From G020354085 sp964629975 (GTDB lineage: Bacteria; Pseudomonadota; Gammaproteobacteria; Acidiferrobacterales; Sulfurifustaceae), in NCBI GenBank assembly GCA_964629975.1, contig CAZVUN010000070.1, forward strand, positions 1 through 15,449: a DNA stretch of 15,449 nucleotides. The letters run 5' to 3'. Under the pieces are notes generated by a model, which was not told where the DNA came from, made no database searches, and saw only the letters and a program-made list of their open reading frames with translations. This document shows positions 7,326 through 14,280 of this stretch, in pieces (the stretch's first letter is position 1; every line of letters starts with the position of its first letter). The position numbers and the translations under genes were made by a program.

Positions 7326-7349
7326 GCGCCGCGCGCCAGGGCGCGGCGC
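7326..7349. terminator. G+C-rich hairpin between convergent mtnC and the rhodanese gene
   Basis: A 9-bp perfect inverted repeat (7326-7334 GCGCCGCGC, 7341-7349 GCGCGGCGC) with a 6-base loop fills the 46-base space between two convergent stop codons. There is no T-run on either side, so it is not a standard intrinsic terminator. It may still slow polymerase or protect both 3' ends. Confidence 0.35.
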
Positions 7350-7365
7350 CCCGCCGTCACCGACG

Positions 7366-8199
7366 TTACTTCTTCTTTTCCTGCCCGAGCGACACCTTGC
7401 CGAGCGTGGCGTCGAAGTAGCCCTGGGCGCCGTGCTTCATGAAGAAGTAGTCGCGCACGCCCTTGCTCTCGAGGTAGTACTGGAACCAGCGCACCTGATG
7501 GCCGGCCGCGTCGTAGACCAGCAGGGTCTTGTTGCCCTTGAGTACCTGGTCGATCACGGCGTCGATCTGGGCCTGCTCGCCCAACGTGGCACGGCTCTCG
7601 CGAAACGGGAACAGCGCCGTGTCGCGCTGCGCGCGGTCGCGCACGTCAAGCACGATCGCATTGCCCGCGGCCCGCGCCGCGAAGTCCTTCGGTTCCAGCA
7701 CGTGCGCCTGGAAGGTCTTGTCGTCGATCAGCTCCTCGGGCTTGACCGGACTGCGCCCGAGCAGCACGGTGCGGTCGGGGTGGGCCTTGGCCCAGTCGAA
7801 CACGCCGGCATCGTAGGCGTAGGTATTGGCGATGCGTCCCGACTGCGCCGACAGCACCGCGTCATACGACTTGCGACAGGTCTTGCCATTGCAGTAGAAC
7901 ACGATCGGCTTCGCGGACTGCGCGCGCAGCTTGCGGATCTCGTCGAGAAAGCCGCGCGAACCGTACGGCACGTTGAGCGCATCCTTGATGCGCAAGGTCT
8001 GGTACTCGTACGGCGAGCGCACGTCGACCACCACCACGTCGCTGAAGCGCTTGCTGAGGTCGGCCGTTTCCATCACCGTCACGTCGAGATACTGGGAACG
8101 GTACGGAAACTCCGCGCTGGACGGTGCCGGCGCCGCGTGGCTCGCCGCAATGGCGAAGGCCAGCACCGCCCCCCATGCACCGATCAATGACTTCTTCAT
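7366..8199 (-). CDS. Secreted tandem rhodanese-domain protein, second domain lacking Cys
   Basis: The 277-residue protein starts at the ATG at 8199, which has an AGGGG Shine-Dalgarno upstream. A frame start at 8220 is possible but lacks this. Residues 1-23 form a Sec signal peptide (MKKSLIGAWGAVLAFAIAAS, then an Ala-rich cleavage site), so the protein acts in the periplasm. The first rhodanese domain (about 43-145) has VVVDVRSPYEY and the active-site loop CNGKTCRKS (Cys103, with a second Cys at 108), so it could carry a persulfide or handle another sulfur or thiol substrate. The second (about 165-265) keeps IVLDVRDR but has Asp230 (VYDAAGHQ) where the catalytic Cys would be, so it is probably structural or regulatory, as in many two-domain sulfurtransferases. 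The C-terminus ends in EKKK. The substrate is unknown and no sulfur-oxidation gene is adjacent. Confidence 0.85.
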   Translation of the reverse strand: MKKSLIGAWGAVLAFAIAASHAAPAPSSAEFPYRSQYLDVTVMETADLSKRFSDVVVVDVRSPYEYQTLRIKDALNVPYGSRGFLDEIRKLRAQSAKPIVFYCNGKTCRKSYDAVLSAQSGRIANTYAYDAGVFDWAKAHPDRTVLLGRSPVKPEELIDDKTFQAHVLEPKDFAARAAGNAIVLDVRDRAQRDTALFPFRESRATLGEQAQIDAVIDQVLKGNKTLLVYDAAGHQVRWFQYYLESKGVRDYFFMKHGAQGYFDATLGKVSLGQEKKK

Positions 8200-8391
8200 A
8201 GACACACCCCTATCAGTCACGGTTCCTGGCGCGACCCGCCGCTCACCAAGCCGCGGCTGCGCTGGGCTTTGTGGTGTGCAACAACTGTGCCGCGCTCCCG
8301 ACGGTGCGGCCGTCAGAACACCGGCGCCGGGCGGCCGCCGGCGCGCGCGCCGCGCCGGTCGCGTCAGACTTCCAGCGCCACGCGCGCGGGC

Positions 8392-8868
8392 TCAGCGCGC
8401 ACGTTCGTAGGTGCCGAGCAGCTCAGCGTGCGCCAGCACGTGGCCGGCCATGGCGCGCTCAAGCGCCACCTTGTTGGGCCGGCCCAGATCCGGCAACACG
8501 CAATCGAGCGCGTAGAGCTTGTGGAAATAGCGGTGCCGTCCAACCGGCGGGCAGGGCCCGCCGTAGCCGGTGCGGTGCCAGTCGTTCACGCCTTCGCGCG
8601 TGCCCGCCGGAAGCTGCCCGCTCGCCACGGCCTCCGGCAAGGCGCTCACCGACGGCGGCAGGTTGTAGAGCAGCCAGTGCACCCATGTCATGCGCGGCGC
8701 CTTGGGGTCGGGCGCATCCGGGTCGTCGACGATCAACACCAGGCTCCTGGCCGCGGCGGGCACACTGTGCCAGGCCAGCGGCGGCGAGACATCCTGACCG
8801 TCGCAGGTATAGCGCGGCGGAATGGCGCCGCCGTGCTGAAACGCGCTGGATGTTAACGTGAGCGTCAT
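8392..8868 (-). CDS. PEBP/YbhB-YbcL-like protein
   Basis: This 158-residue protein belongs to the phosphatidylethanolamine-binding protein family, bacterial YbhB/YbcL (Raf-kinase-inhibitor-like) branch. Motifs: the N-terminal strand SSAFQHGGAIPPRYTCDGQDVSPPL, DDPDAPDPK (48-56), the HWLLYNLP block, and GVNDWHRTGYGGPCPPVGRHRYFHKLYALD, which carries the conserved anion-pocket residues (GPCPP, GxHRY). The family binds small anionic ligands, but the bacterial role is not well defined. There is no signal peptide, so it should be cytoplasmic. A strong GGGAGG Shine-Dalgarno lies 5 bases before the ATG. Upstream is an FNR-type site at the exact class II distance from a -10 element, so expression is probably raised when oxygen is low. 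The gene is transcribed divergently from the kinase-like gene at 9143. Confidence 0.93.
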   Translation of the reverse strand: MTLTLTSSAFQHGGAIPPRYTCDGQDVSPPLAWHSVPAAARSLVLIVDDPDAPDPKAPRMTWVHWLLYNLPPSVSALPEAVASGQLPAGTREGVNDWHRTGYGGPCPPVGRHRYFHKLYALDCVLPDLGRPNKVALERAMAGHVLAHAELLGTYERAR

Positions 8869-8880
8869 CGCTGCCTCCCT

Positions 8881-8910
8881 CGCTGCCCACCGGCCGGTTC
8901 GCCGGCAGCG
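8881..8910 (-). other. 5' leader hairpin of the PEBP-gene mRNA
   Basis: On the minus strand, CGCTGCC (8910-8904) can pair with GGCAGCG (8887-8881), with further G+C pairing possible inside. The predicted transcription start is 8911, so this hairpin would form the very 5' end of the mRNA. A second copy of GGCAGCG (8875-8869) overlaps the Shine-Dalgarno and ends one base before the coding sequence, so it could compete for the same partner. Confidence 0.45.
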
Positions 8911-8917
8911 TGAGCGA

Positions 8918-8959
8918 AGTATCCCCCGCTCGCGCCTCGATCACATTGATCTGCCTCAA
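8918..8959 (-). promoter_or_regulatory. FNR/ANR-type site and class II promoter of the PEBP gene
   Basis: TTGATctgcCTCAA (8946-8959) matches the FNR half-site pair TTGAT-N4-ATCAA at 9 of 10 positions. On the minus strand, GATACT (8923-8918) matches the -10 consensus at 4 of 6 positions and sets transcription start at about 8911. The centre of the FNR-type site, 8952.5, is then exactly at -41.5, the standard position for FNR-family activators that overlap the -35. No independent -35 hexamer is needed. The related CRP/FNR regulators ANR and DNR read nearly the same site. Confidence 0.65.
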
Positions 8960-9064
8960 GCGCCGTGCACGACGCCGGTAACGTCGCGGCGCGATGGCGG
9001 GTCGCCGGTTTTCCGGCAGCATCGCCGCGGCATTGACGGCACCGCACCCGCCGGCAGCGGACAC

Positions 9065-9070
9065 TATACT
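9065..9070 (+). promoter_or_regulatory. Possible -10 element for the kinase-like gene
   Basis: TATACT (9065-9070) resembles the sigma70 -10 and lies about 70 bases before the ATG at 9143. The nearest -35-like hexamer, TTGACG at 9033-9038, is 26 bases away, too far for a normal spacer. If this is the promoter, it is weak or needs an activator. The rest of the spacer on this side shows nothing else I can support. Confidence 0.3.
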
Positions 9071-9142
9071 TGCAGGGCATAGGCGCGGCTGAGCGGTCGG
9101 CCCGCGGCTTCGCAGCCCACAACGCACCCCTGCCCTGGCAAC

Positions 9143-10846
9143 ATGCCCCTCTTCGTCGATACCGGACAGTCCAGCGCGCGGCGCGCGTCCGAGCAACAGC
9201 TCGCGACCAGTTTCGTGCATGCGCCGCAGACGGACGATGCGCCCCGCCACCACGGCATTGTGCTCGCGCTCGCCGACGGTCTGACCGAGCGGCCCAGCCC
9301 CGATGCGGCCGCGGCCGAGGTGGTGCAGACGTTCGCCGACAGTTACCTGCAGGCCCCGGAATCGTGGCCGATCGAGCGCGCGTTGCGCGAGTCGTGCGCG
9401 TCGGCGCACCGCAAGGTTGCCGCCGCCGAGGAGCGCGGTCGGGCGGCGGCGCTGTCTGCGCTGGTGCTGCGCGAGCGCCAGTGGCGCCTCGCCCACGTGG
9501 GTGACACGCGTGTGTGGCGACTGCGCGACGGTGAGCTCAAGGTGCTGACCCAGGACCACGTTGCCCCGCGCGTTGGGCGCCGCTACGCGGTCAGCCGCGC
9601 CTGCGGGCTGGAGGGTGCGCTCACCGTCGATGAGGACAGCGGCGAGCTCGCCGTCGGCGATGTCTATCTGCTCACCACCAACGGCGTGCACGCCGCGCTC
9701 ACCGGCAGTCAACTGCTGAGCTGCCTGCTGAACGACGCCGCCGCCCAGCAGGTGGCCGACTGCATCACACGCCAGGCACTGGCCGCCGGGGCGAGCGGCA
9801 ACGTCAGCGTGTGCGTCGCGCGCATCGAGGCCGTGCCGCAGGAGGCGGGCGGCGCCGAGGAGGCACTCGCGCGGCTGCCGGTGATCGAGCCGCCCGAGGT
9901 CGGCGTGCTGCTCGACGGATTCCGCATCGAGGCCCTGCTGCATCAGAGCCGCCACTTCCATCTGTACCGCGCCGTCGATCTCGACGACAACAGCACCGTG
10001 GCACTGAAGTTCCCCAACCCCCGGCTGGCGCGCGCCGAGGGATTCATCGACAGCTTCCTGCACGAAGAGTGGATCGCCCGGCGGGTGCGCAATCCGCACC
10101 TGGTCGAGCCGCTCGCGCTGCGCGCCGGGCGCCGCAGCGCCCTCTACAGCGTGATGGCCTACCACCGCGCCGAGAACCTCTCGCGGCGCATCAGCCGCAA
10201 GGGCGGCCTGCGCGCAAGCGAGGCCTGCCGCATCGCGCTGCAGCTGCTCGAGGCGCTCGAGCAGCTGCACCGCGAGGGCGTCATTCACCACGGCATCCGG
10301 CCGAAGAACCTCCTCTACGACAAGCGCAACAAGGCGGTCTATCTCATGGGGCTGGGCAGCAGCTACATTCACGCGCTCGGTGACAATGCCGCGGCGCTGC
10401 CGGCACTGCAGGGCTCGGCCAGCTATCGCGCCCCGGAGCTGTTCGCCGGCGCTCCGCCGAGCGTACAGACCGACGTGTATGCCGCGGGCGTTACCCTGTA
10501 CCGCATGCTGACGGATCGCTACCCCTACGGCCACATCCAGGCCGGGGATCCCGGCCCGGCCGGCGAGATGGTCCCGCCTTCGCGCTACAAGGCGGACATT
10601 GCGCCATGGCTGGAAGACGTGCTGGGGCGTGCGTGCGCGCTCAACCCGTCGGCCCGCTACCAGAGTGCGCGTGAGTTTGCCCGTGCCTTGAGCACCGGCG
10701 AGGCGATGCGCGGCGGCAAGACCGCGGCCCCGGCCGCGGCGACCGCCCCGGCGCGCGCCCGGGCGCGGCCGTGGGAGTGGCTGTTCGTCGGGCTGCTGCT
10801 GGCGGGGCTGGCCGCGTACCTGCTGTTCGCCCTGCGCGCCCAATGA
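9143..10846 (+). CDS. PP2C-like/protein-kinase-like fusion with C-terminal membrane anchor, probably a double pseudoenzyme
   Basis: The 567-residue protein has an N-terminal PP2C-type phosphatase fold (about 15-230), a Ser/Thr-kinase fold (about 258-530), an Ala/Pro linker and one C-terminal membrane helix (about 544-564), so the enzyme-like part would face the cytoplasm. The PP2C signature ADG (44-46) and HVGDTRVWRLRDG are present. The later metal-binding aspartates are replaced: TTNGVH has Asn180 for Asp, and SGNVSV has Gly219 for Asp. In the kinase, the glycine loop (about 265-275, LLHQSRHFHLY) contains no glycine. Lys289 (VALKF) and the helix-C Glu308/309 remain. HRDxKPxN reads HHGIRPKN (382-389), losing the catalytic Asp, and DFG reads GLG (403-405), losing the metal Asp. 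APE (430-432) and DVYAAGVTLY remain, so the fold is kept. This architecture resembles the bifunctional kinase/phosphatase proteins of other Proteobacteria. I infer a signalling or scaffolding role, with no target visible. The frame is clean, with no sign of decay. Confidence 0.88.
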   Translation: MPLFVDTGQSSARRASEQQLATSFVHAPQTDDAPRHHGIVLALADGLTERPSPDAAAAEVVQTFADSYLQAPESWPIERALRESCASAHRKVAAAEERGRAAALSALVLRERQWRLAHVGDTRVWRLRDGELKVLTQDHVAPRVGRRYAVSRACGLEGALTVDEDSGELAVGDVYLLTTNGVHAALTGSQLLSCLLNDAAAQQVADCITRQALAAGASGNVSVCVARIEAVPQEAGGAEEALARLPVIEPPEVGVLLDGFRIEALLHQSRHFHLYRAVDLDDNSTVALKFPNPRLARAEGFIDSFLHEEWIARRVRNPHLVEPLALRAGRRSALYSVMAYHRAENLSRRISRKGGLRASEACRIALQLLEALEQLHREGVIHHGIRPKNLLYDKRNKAVYLMGLGSSYIHALGDNAAALPALQGSASYRAPELFAGAPPSVQTDVYAAGVTLYRMLTDRYPYGHIQAGDPGPAGEMVPPSRYKADIAPWLEDVLGRACALNPSARYQSAREFARALSTGEAMRGGKTAAPAAATAPARARARPWEWLFVGLLLAGLAAYLLFALRAQ

Positions 10847-10869
10847 AAAAGGGGCCCGCCGGGCCCCTT
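10846..10869 (-). terminator. Intrinsic terminator of pnp
   Basis: GGGGCCC (10851-10857) and GGGCCCC (10861-10867) pair across a 3-base loop, extended by two A-T pairs. On the minus strand the stem is followed by TTTTT, giving a rho-independent terminator 26 bases after the pnp stop. The last base of the kinase-like gene's TGA (10846) is also the last base of the U-tail, so the two convergent genes are packed with no spare DNA. On the plus strand only two T residues follow, so it works mainly for pnp. Confidence 0.88.
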
Positions 10870-10895
10870 GGCACAGCGAGCGTCGCGGCGCGCGC

Positions 10896-12989
10896 CTAGG
10901 CCGACTGCTGGTCGACCGCCTTCATCGACAGGCGGATGCGGCCCTGCTTGTCGACCTCGAGCACCTTGACCTTGACGGTGTCGCCCTCGCGCAGCTTGTC
11001 AGACACGTTCTCGACACGCTCGTTCGAGATCTGCGAGATGTGCACGAGGCCGTCGCGGCCCGGCAGGATGGTGACGAACGCGCCAAAGTCCATGAGCTTG
11101 GCGACACGTCCCTGATAGACCATGCCGACCTCGACATCCGCGGTCAGCTGCTGGATGCGCCGGCGCGCCTCCTGCGCCGCCGCGTTGTCGGCGGAGGCGA
11201 TCTTGACCGTCCCGTCGTCCTCGATGTCGATGGTGCAGCCGGTCTCCTCGGTGAGGGCGCGAATGGTAGTGCCACCCTTGCCGATGACGTCACGAATCTT
11301 GTCCGGGTGGATCTTGAAGCTGATGATGCGCGGCGCGAACTCCGACAGCTCGGCGCGCGGGGCGGCGAGCGCCTGATTCATCACGCCGAGGATGTGCAGC
11401 CGGCCCTCGCGCGCCTGCTTCAGTGCCACATCCATGATCTCGCGATTGATGCCCTCGATCTTGATGTCCATCTGCAGCGCGGTGACCCCCTGCGCGGTGC
11501 CGGCCACCTTGAAGTCCATGTCGCCCAGGTGATCCTCGTCACCGATGATGTCGGTAAGCACGGCAAAGCGCTGGTCTTCCTTGATGAGCCCCATGGCGAC
11601 GCCGGCGACCGGCGCCTTGATCGGCACGCCCGCGTCCATCAGAGACAGCGAGGCGCCGCAGACGCTTGCCATCGAGCTCGAGCCGTTCGACTCGGTGATC
11701 TCGGACACCACGCGCAGCACATACGGATAGGTCTTCATGTCCGGCAGCACCGCCATTACGCCGCGCTTGGCGAGCCGCCCGTGGCCGATCTCGCGGCGCT
11801 TCGGTGAGCCGACGCGCCCGACCTCACCGACCGAATACGGCGGGAAGTTGTAGTGCATCATGAACGGCTCTTTGCGCTCGCCCTCGAGCGCGTCGATGAT
11901 CTGCACGTCGCGCCCGGTGCCGAGCGTGGTGACGACCAGCGCCTGGGTCTCGCCGCGCGTGAACAGCGCCGACCCGTGCGTGCGCGGCAGCACGCCGGTT
12001 CGCACCGTAATGGGTCGCACGGTGCGCGTGTCGCGCCCGTCGATGCGCGGCGCGCCCGACAGGATCTGGTCGCGCACGGTGCGGTACTCGAGGTCGCCCA
12101 CGAGCTTGAGCACCTTGTCGCGCGTGCCTTCCGCGCTGCCCTCCGGGGCGAACCGCGCGCAGGCCTCCTCGCGGATCGCGCCCATGCGGTCCTGGCGGGC
12201 GACCTTTTCCTTGATGCGGTAGGCCTCGGCGATGGCCGTACCGAAGGCGGCCTTGATGGCATCCTTGAGATTCGTGTCTTCGGCCGGCGGCTGCCATTTC
12301 CACGGCTGCACGCCGGCGTCGCGCACGAGCTCGTTGATCGCCTTGATGGCGGTCTGCATCTGCTCGTGCCCGAACATGACGGCGCCGAGCATCACCTCTT
12401 CCGGCAGCTCCTTGGCCTCCGATTCCACCATGAGCACGGCCTTCTCCGTGCCGGCGACGACGAGATCGAGTTGCGAGGTCTCGAGCGCGGCGAAACCCGG
12501 ATTGAGTAGATACTGGCCATTGGCGTAGCCGACGCGCGCCGCGCCGATCGGTCCGCGAAACGGCACGCCCGAGAGCTTGAGCGCGGCCGAGGCGCCGATC
12601 ATGGCAATGATGTCGGGATCGATGTCGGGGTCGACCGACATCACCGTGACGATGATCTGCACCTCGTTGGTGAAACCCTCCGGGAACAGCGGCCGGATGG
12701 GGCGATCGATGAGCCGCGAGGTCAGGATCTCCTTCTCGGAAGGACGGCCCTCGCGCTTGAAGAAGCCGCCCGGGACGCGCCCGGCGGCGTAGGTCTTCTC
12801 CTGGTAGTCGACGGTGAGCGGCAGAAAGTCCCGATCCGGGGCCGCCTCCTTCACCGCCACCACCGTGGCCAGCACCACGGTGTCGCCCATGCTGGCGAGG
12901 CAGGCACCGCTTGCCTGGCGCGCGATTTCGCCCGTCTCCAGCGTGACCTGATGCTGCCCGTACTGGAAGCTCTTGGTGATCTTTGCCAT
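10896..12989 (-). CDS. pnp: Polynucleotide phosphorylase
   Basis: PNPase degrades RNA 3' to 5' by phosphorolysis and is a core exonuclease of the RNA degradosome. The 697-residue protein is full length: first RNase PH domain (from GQHQVTLETGEIARQA, with GGFFKREGRPSE and RLIDRPIRPLF), an all-helical linker, the second RNase PH domain with ITESNGSSSMASVCGASL and DILGDEDHLGDMDFKVAGT-type residues (here DIIGDEDHLGDMDF, including the catalytic Asp pair), a KH domain (IRDVIGKGGTTIRAL) and a C-terminal S1 domain (GRVAKLMDFGAFVTILPGRDGLVHISQI). It starts only 13 bases after rpsO, and its Shine-Dalgarno (TAAGG) overlaps the rpsO stop codon. The terminator follows directly. The long rpsO-pnp spacer used for autoregulation in E. 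coli is absent. Confidence 0.98.
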   Translation of the reverse strand: MAKITKSFQYGQHQVTLETGEIARQASGACLASMGDTVVLATVVAVKEAAPDRDFLPLTVDYQEKTYAAGRVPGGFFKREGRPSEKEILTSRLIDRPIRPLFPEGFTNEVQIIVTVMSVDPDIDPDIIAMIGASAALKLSGVPFRGPIGAARVGYANGQYLLNPGFAALETSQLDLVVAGTEKAVLMVESEAKELPEEVMLGAVMFGHEQMQTAIKAINELVRDAGVQPWKWQPPAEDTNLKDAIKAAFGTAIAEAYRIKEKVARQDRMGAIREEACARFAPEGSAEGTRDKVLKLVGDLEYRTVRDQILSGAPRIDGRDTRTVRPITVRTGVLPRTHGSALFTRGETQALVVTTLGTGRDVQIIDALEGERKEPFMMHYNFPPYSVGEVGRVGSPKRREIGHGRLAKRGVMAVLPDMKTYPYVLRVVSEITESNGSSSMASVCGASLSLMDAGVPIKAPVAGVAMGLIKEDQRFAVLTDIIGDEDHLGDMDFKVAGTAQGVTALQMDIKIEGINREIMDVALKQAREGRLHILGVMNQALAAPRAELSEFAPRIISFKIHPDKIRDVIGKGGTTIRALTEETGCTIDIEDDGTVKIASADNAAAQEARRRIQQLTADVEVGMVYQGRVAKLMDFGAFVTILPGRDGLVHISQISNERVENVSDKLREGDTVKVKVLEVDKQGRIRLSMKAVDQQSA

Positions 12990-13002
12990 GTCGCGGCCCG
13001 CC

Positions 13003-13272
13003 TTACTTACGCAGCCCGAGGCGTTCGATCAATGCGCGGTAGCGCTCCGTGTCGGTGTTCTTGAGGTAATCGAGAAGCTTGCGACGCTTGTTGACCATCT
13101 TGAGCAGGCCGACGCGCGAGTGATGGTCCTTGGGATGGGACTGGAAATGGCCGGTGAGCTCTTCGATGCGTGTCGACAGCAGCGCCACCTGCACCTCGGG
13201 CGAGCCGGTATCACCCTTGTGGGTCTGGTAGTCGTGCATCACCTTTGCCTTCTTGTCAGCCGTCAGGGCCAT
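13003..13272 (-). CDS. rpsO: 30S ribosomal protein S15
   Basis: S15 binds the three-way junction of 16S rRNA helices 20-22 and bridges to the 50S subunit. The product matches uS15 throughout: TGSPEVQVALLSTRIEELTGHF, KDHHSRVGLLKMVNKRRKLLDYL and the end ERYRALIERLGLRK. Two ATGs lie 6 bases apart. The GAGG Shine-Dalgarno at 13281-13284 is only 2 bases from the upstream ATG (13278) but 8 bases from the one at 13272, so 13272 is preferred, giving 89 residues, the usual length. Its own promoter lies about 50 bases upstream. pnp follows after 13 bases. Confidence 0.97.
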   Translation of the reverse strand: MALTADKKAKVMHDYQTHKGDTGSPEVQVALLSTRIEELTGHFQSHPKDHHSRVGLLKMVNKRRKLLDYLKNTDTERYRALIERLGLRK

Positions 13273-13320
13273 CGTCATAACCTCATTAACTCGTTGATCG
13301 AACTCGCGGCGAGGGCGCGT

Positions 13321-13349
13321 ATTCTACTCGCGCCCCGTCCACCCCTCAA
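13321..13349 (-). promoter_or_regulatory. Sigma70 promoter for rpsO-pnp
   Basis: On the minus strand, TTGAGG (13349-13344, 4 of 6) and TAGAAT (13326-13321, 5 of 6) are separated by exactly 17 bases. Transcription would start near 13314, giving a leader of about 42 bases before the rpsO ATG at 13272. It lies between truB and rpsO, so rpsO-pnp can be transcribed independently of infB-rbfA-truB. Confidence 0.7.
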
Positions 13350-13365
13350 CACCGCGGCGACCCGC

Positions 13366-14280
13366 TCAGCCCTGGGCCGCCAGCCCAAGCAGGCGGCGCG
13401 GGGCGACCCGGCCGTCGTCCAGGATCTGGCCCATGCCGAGGAAGCGGTGGCCCTCCTCGTACAGGCGCACCCAGCCGGGTGCCAGGCGATGGCGGGCCGA
13501 GACCGGTTGGCCCTGGCGCAGGTAGTGCGCCGCCAGCGGCGTCAGCTCCACGTCGGGCAGGTCGGCCACCATGACGTCGGCGCGCTTGAGCGCGGCGCGC
13601 CGTGCGCTGGCGTCCAGCGCGGTGAAATGCTCCAGGGTCGTGGCGTCTTCGATCCGCAGGCAGCCGACCGCCAGGCGCCGCAACTGCGCCACGTGCGCCC
13701 CGCAACCGAGCAGCTGCCCCAGATCGTGCGCCAGGCTGCGGATGTAGGTGCCCTTGGAGCAGTGAATGTCGAGCGCCAGGTGCTCGCCTTGCAGCCCGCG
13801 CAGCGTGAGCGCGTAGATCTCGACCCGGCGCGGCGCGCGCTCGACCTCCACGCCGGCACGCGCCAGCTTGTAGAGCGGCTCACCGCCGCGCTTGATCGCC
13901 GAATACATCGGCGGCACCTGCTCGATCACGCCGAGGAAGCGGCCAAGCGCGCGCTCGATGTCGCGTGCCGTGACGGTGACCGGCGCGGTCGCGACCACCG
14001 CGCCCTCGCTGTCATACGTCGTGGTCGTCTGGCCGAGGCGGAACACCGCCCGGTAGCGCTTGTCGGCGTCCAGCAAGAACTGCGTCACCTTGGTGGCCTC
14101 GCCGAAACACAGCGGCAGCAGGCCGCTCGCCATCGGGTCGAGACTGCCGGTGTGCCCGGCCTTGCAGGCATTGAGCGCACGCTTGCAGGTCTGCAACGCC
14201 GCATTCGAGGTGAGCCCGGGGGGCTTATCGAGCAGCAGCACGCCGTCGATGGCCTCGCAGGACCGGCGCGCCCGGCTCAC
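13366..14280 (-). CDS. truB: tRNA pseudouridine55 synthase
   Basis: TruB makes pseudouridine 55 in the T-loop of tRNAs. The 304-residue product has the family start DGVLLLDKPPGLTSN, the catalytic loop GHTGSLDPMASGLLP with Asp48 as nucleophile and Tyr76 in KRYRAVFRLG (both at the E. coli TruB positions), QVPPMYSAIKRGGEPLYKLAR and CSKGTYIRSLAHDLG. The C-terminal PUA-like part is present. It starts with GTG, which overlaps the TGA of rbfA by 4 bases (GTGA at 14277-14280), so the two are translationally coupled. Confidence 0.97.
   Translation of the reverse strand: MSRARRSCEAIDGVLLLDKPPGLTSNAALQTCKRALNACKAGHTGSLDPMASGLLPLCFGEATKVTQFLLDADKRYRAVFRLGQTTTTYDSEGAVVATAPVTVTARDIERALGRFLGVIEQVPPMYSAIKRGGEPLYKLARAGVEVERAPRRVEIYALTLRGLQGEHLALDIHCSKGTYIRSLAHDLGQLLGCGAHVAQLRRLAVGCLRIEDATTLEHFTALDASARRAALKRADVMVADLPDVELTPLAAHYLRQGQPVSARHRLAPGWVRLYEEGHRFLGMGQILDDGRVAPRRLLGLAAQG

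Noticed and set aside
9033..9070. TTGACG and TATACT as a matched sigma70 promoter for the kinase-like gene.
   Set aside because: The spacer would be 26 bases, far outside the usual 16-18, so only the -10-like element is listed, at low confidence.
8459..10843. A 794-codon minus-strand open frame opposite the kinase-like gene and running into the PEBP gene region.
   Set aside because: It is a shadow of high G+C coding DNA: the translation is Arg/Ala/Gln/His-rich with no domain. The plus-strand frame has PP2C and kinase motifs, and the PEBP frame has family motifs.
10846..10869. The pnp terminator hairpin acting as a bidirectional terminator for the kinase-like gene as well.
   Set aside because: In the plus direction only two T residues follow the stem, so there is no U-tail. 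Partial termination cannot be excluded.
11040..11807. Plus-strand open frame within pnp.
   Set aside because: It is antisense to the second RNase PH, KH and S1 domains of PNPase and its translation has no family character.
13293..13306. TTGAT half-site in the rpsO leader, resembling an FNR site.
   Set aside because: The partner half (CTCGC) does not match ATCAA, and its position downstream of the predicted start would not fit an activator.
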